Shown: positions 14,895 to 15,713 of the stretch, piece by piece
Numbering within the stretch: the first letter of the stretch is position 1
How the letters are laid out: the number at the start of each line of letters is the position of its first letter
NCBI GenBank assembly: GCA_964386925.1
Contig: CAYLUU010000056.1
Coordinates: forward strand, 1-15,713
Source of the DNA: CAG-791 sp964386925
GTDB taxonomy: Bacteria; Bacillota; Clostridia; Lachnospirales; Lachnospiraceae
Reading direction: 5' to 3'
DNA length: 15,713 bases
Made by a program: the position numbers and the translations under genes
The notes under the pieces: model-generated
What the model was told of the DNA's origin: nothing
Seen by the model: the letters and a program-made list of their open reading frames with translations, nothing else
The model's database searches: none

Positions 14895-14923
14895 AGAATA
14901 AAAGTTATCCTGTTCTCTGTCAA
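14895..14923 (-). promoter_or_regulatory. Sigma-A type promoter of the opp operon
   Basis: On the minus strand TTGACA (14918-14923) is followed by a 17-bp spacer and TATTCT (14895-14900, four of six consensus bases), about 35 bp upstream of the oppA start codon. The 70 bp before the -35 (14936-15007) carry several runs of four or five A residues, resembling an UP element or a bent upstream region that would strengthen the promoter. Together with the operator and structured repeat copy B, this accounts for the 354-bp gap between oppA and the rhamnosidase gene; no gene was seen in it. Confidence 0.8.
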
Positions 14924-15012
14924 CTCCTAAAACGATCTTCTTTGTTTTTCCAATTTTCCGTCCGGATTCCTTACTTTTTGGCTTTTTGAATTGCGTCTTT
15001 TTCTTCTAAAAT

Positions 15013-15167
15013 GGTATCTGTTCAGCACCTGGCGATTTCAACGTGAATCGGCCGCTTGCGGACGGATTTACGATTGAAATTGACAGGTGGGCAAGGAGCG
15101 AAGCTCCTCTGCCCAGCCACATCGAGGTTTTCCGTAGGAAAATCGAGATGGGTGCTGAATAGATACC
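15013..15167. repeat. Structured intergenic repeat, copy B (four-way junction)
   Basis: A 155-bp element between the divergent oppA and rhamnosidase genes, inverted relative to copy A. Terminal arms GGTATCTGTTCAGCACC (15013-15029) and GGTGCTGAATAGATACC (15151-15167) pair over 17 bp with one G-T wobble. Inside are the same three arms as copy A: a long one tipped by CCGC-TT-GCGG, a middle one of TGGGCA/TGCCCA with inner AGGAGC-GAA-GCTCCT, and one of CCACATC with GATGGG. The middle arm differs from copy A at two pairs, both changed on both sides. A degenerate second copy of the left end lies at 15167-15188. The closing stem is longer than in copy A, so it may be the less decayed copy. Confidence 0.85.
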
Positions 15168-15213
15168 TAAAATGTATCTGTTTAGTACTATGCTTTTCCA
15201 AGGAGGGGATCAC

Positions 15214-15713
15214 TTGAAAGCAATTCATTTGAAAACAAATCATTTAGTCACTCCGTTAGGCATTGACGGAGGAAGTCTTTTCCTGTCATGGCAATGTAAT
15301 GAAGGTCTTCATCAGACTGCATACGAAATTGTCATCAAAGGGAATAATGAGACCATCTGGGAATCCGGCAAAAACCCCGGCTCTGTCATGCATGTGAACA
15401 CACCGAACAATCTTCCCGAACTCTCCCAGTCGAGGCTGCGCGGCAGCTGGCAGGTTCGACTCTGGGATGAGAATGACAAAGCCGGTGACTGGAGCACCAC
15501 TTATTTTGAAACCGGCTTACACCAGGAGGACTGGAGGGGCGTTTTCGTCAATCCGGAAACAAACTCTGCACCTACGAGCTGCAGTGGGGACTATGAGGAT
15601 GCCATTAATCAATTCGCTTATGCTGCCTGGCAGCAAAGGCAATCTGAGAAATCTGCCCCCGCAGGCATTGATCCATCAAAGCTCGCAGCAATGAAGGCCT
15701 CTGCTGCCGGGCT
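15214..15713 (+). CDS. GH78-type alpha-L-rhamnosidase, N-terminal part (cut by window end)
   Basis: The only plus-strand gene. A TTG at 15214 preceded by AAGGAGGGG opens a frame that stays open for 166 codons to the window end. An in-frame ATG at 15190 exists but has no ribosome binding site, and the AGGAGG lies inside that extension. The protein begins KAIHLKTNHLVTPLGIDGGS and continues with LFLSWQC, QTAYEIVI, WESGK, WQVRLWDE and WSTTYFETGL, the pattern of the N-terminal Ig-like domain of bacterial GH78 rhamnosidases; DWRGVFVNPE then leads toward the next domain. From about residue 125 an Ala/Gln-rich stretch follows. No signal peptide is seen, so it is probably intracellular. The catalytic barrel is outside the window, so the assignment rests on the N-terminal domain. 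Confidence 0.82.
   Translation, partial: MKAIHLKTNHLVTPLGIDGGSLFLSWQCNEGLHQTAYEIVIKGNNETIWESGKNPGSVMHVNTPNNLPELSQSRLRGSWQVRLWDENDKAGDWSTTYFETGLHQEDWRGVFVNPETNSAPTSCSGDYEDAINQFAYAAWQQRQSEKSAPAGIDPSKLAAMKASAAG

Noticed and set aside
15168..15173. TAAAAT as a -10 for the rhamnosidase gene
   Set aside because: The hexamer is good but no -35 lies at 16-18 bp, and it falls in the degenerate repeat end, so the promoter cannot be called.

Overview
The window looks like chromosomal DNA from an anaerobic, gut-type member of the Clostridia (Bacillota), most likely a Lachnospiraceae-like organism. The grounds are strong AGGAGG-type ribosome binding sites with some TTG starts, Firmicutes-style TTGACA promoters and U-tract terminators, a lipoprotein peptide-binding protein with an LAAC lipobox, a DUF3793-like/flavodoxin pair, and plant-glycan hydrolases (GH3, GH78). 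This is inference from gene style; no rRNA, tRNA, CRISPR array, phage gene or transposase gene was seen.

Layout: thirteen of the fourteen genes lie on the minus strand, so the transcription order runs from high to low coordinates. At the right edge a GH78-type alpha-L-rhamnosidase starts on the plus strand (15214, cut by the window end). It is divergent from an oligopeptide transporter operon, oppA-oppB-oppC-oppD-oppF (14859 to 8605). That operon has a TTGACA promoter with a palindromic operator, a stem-loop between oppA and oppB, and a strong terminator after oppF. Next come a class I glutamine-amidotransferase-like gamma-glutamyl hydrolase (8436-7771), an AGCS sodium:alanine-type symporter (7651-6236), a cytoplasmic NlpC/P60 peptidase (6117-5395), methylthioribose-1-phosphate isomerase mtnA (5362-4295) and purine nucleoside phosphorylase deoD (4079-3354, with terminator). 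A separate small unit follows: promoter, operator, a 45-residue DUF3793-like N-terminal fragment and a short-chain flavodoxin, then a terminator. The last gene is a GH3 glycoside hydrolase (2291-42) with its own regulatory region.

How the genes may work together: the Opp importer, the gamma-glutamyl hydrolase, the NlpC/P60 peptidase and the amino-acid symporter together suggest uptake and breakdown of peptides, possibly cell-wall peptides. MtnA with a PNP suggests salvage of methylthioadenosine or 5'-deoxyadenosine. GH3 and GH78 point to intracellular cleavage of plant glycosides. These links are inferred from proximity.

The most unusual content is non-coding. About 150-bp elements that fold into a closed four-way junction occur twice in opposite orientation (4163-4309 and 15013-15167). 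They are about 85% identical by hand alignment, have compensatory base-pair changes in a hairpin arm, and each is accompanied by a partial extra unit. A third element, unlike them in sequence but similar in architecture, sits at the 3' end of the symporter gene. The truncated DUF3793 leader, translationally coupled to flavodoxin, is the second notable oddity.
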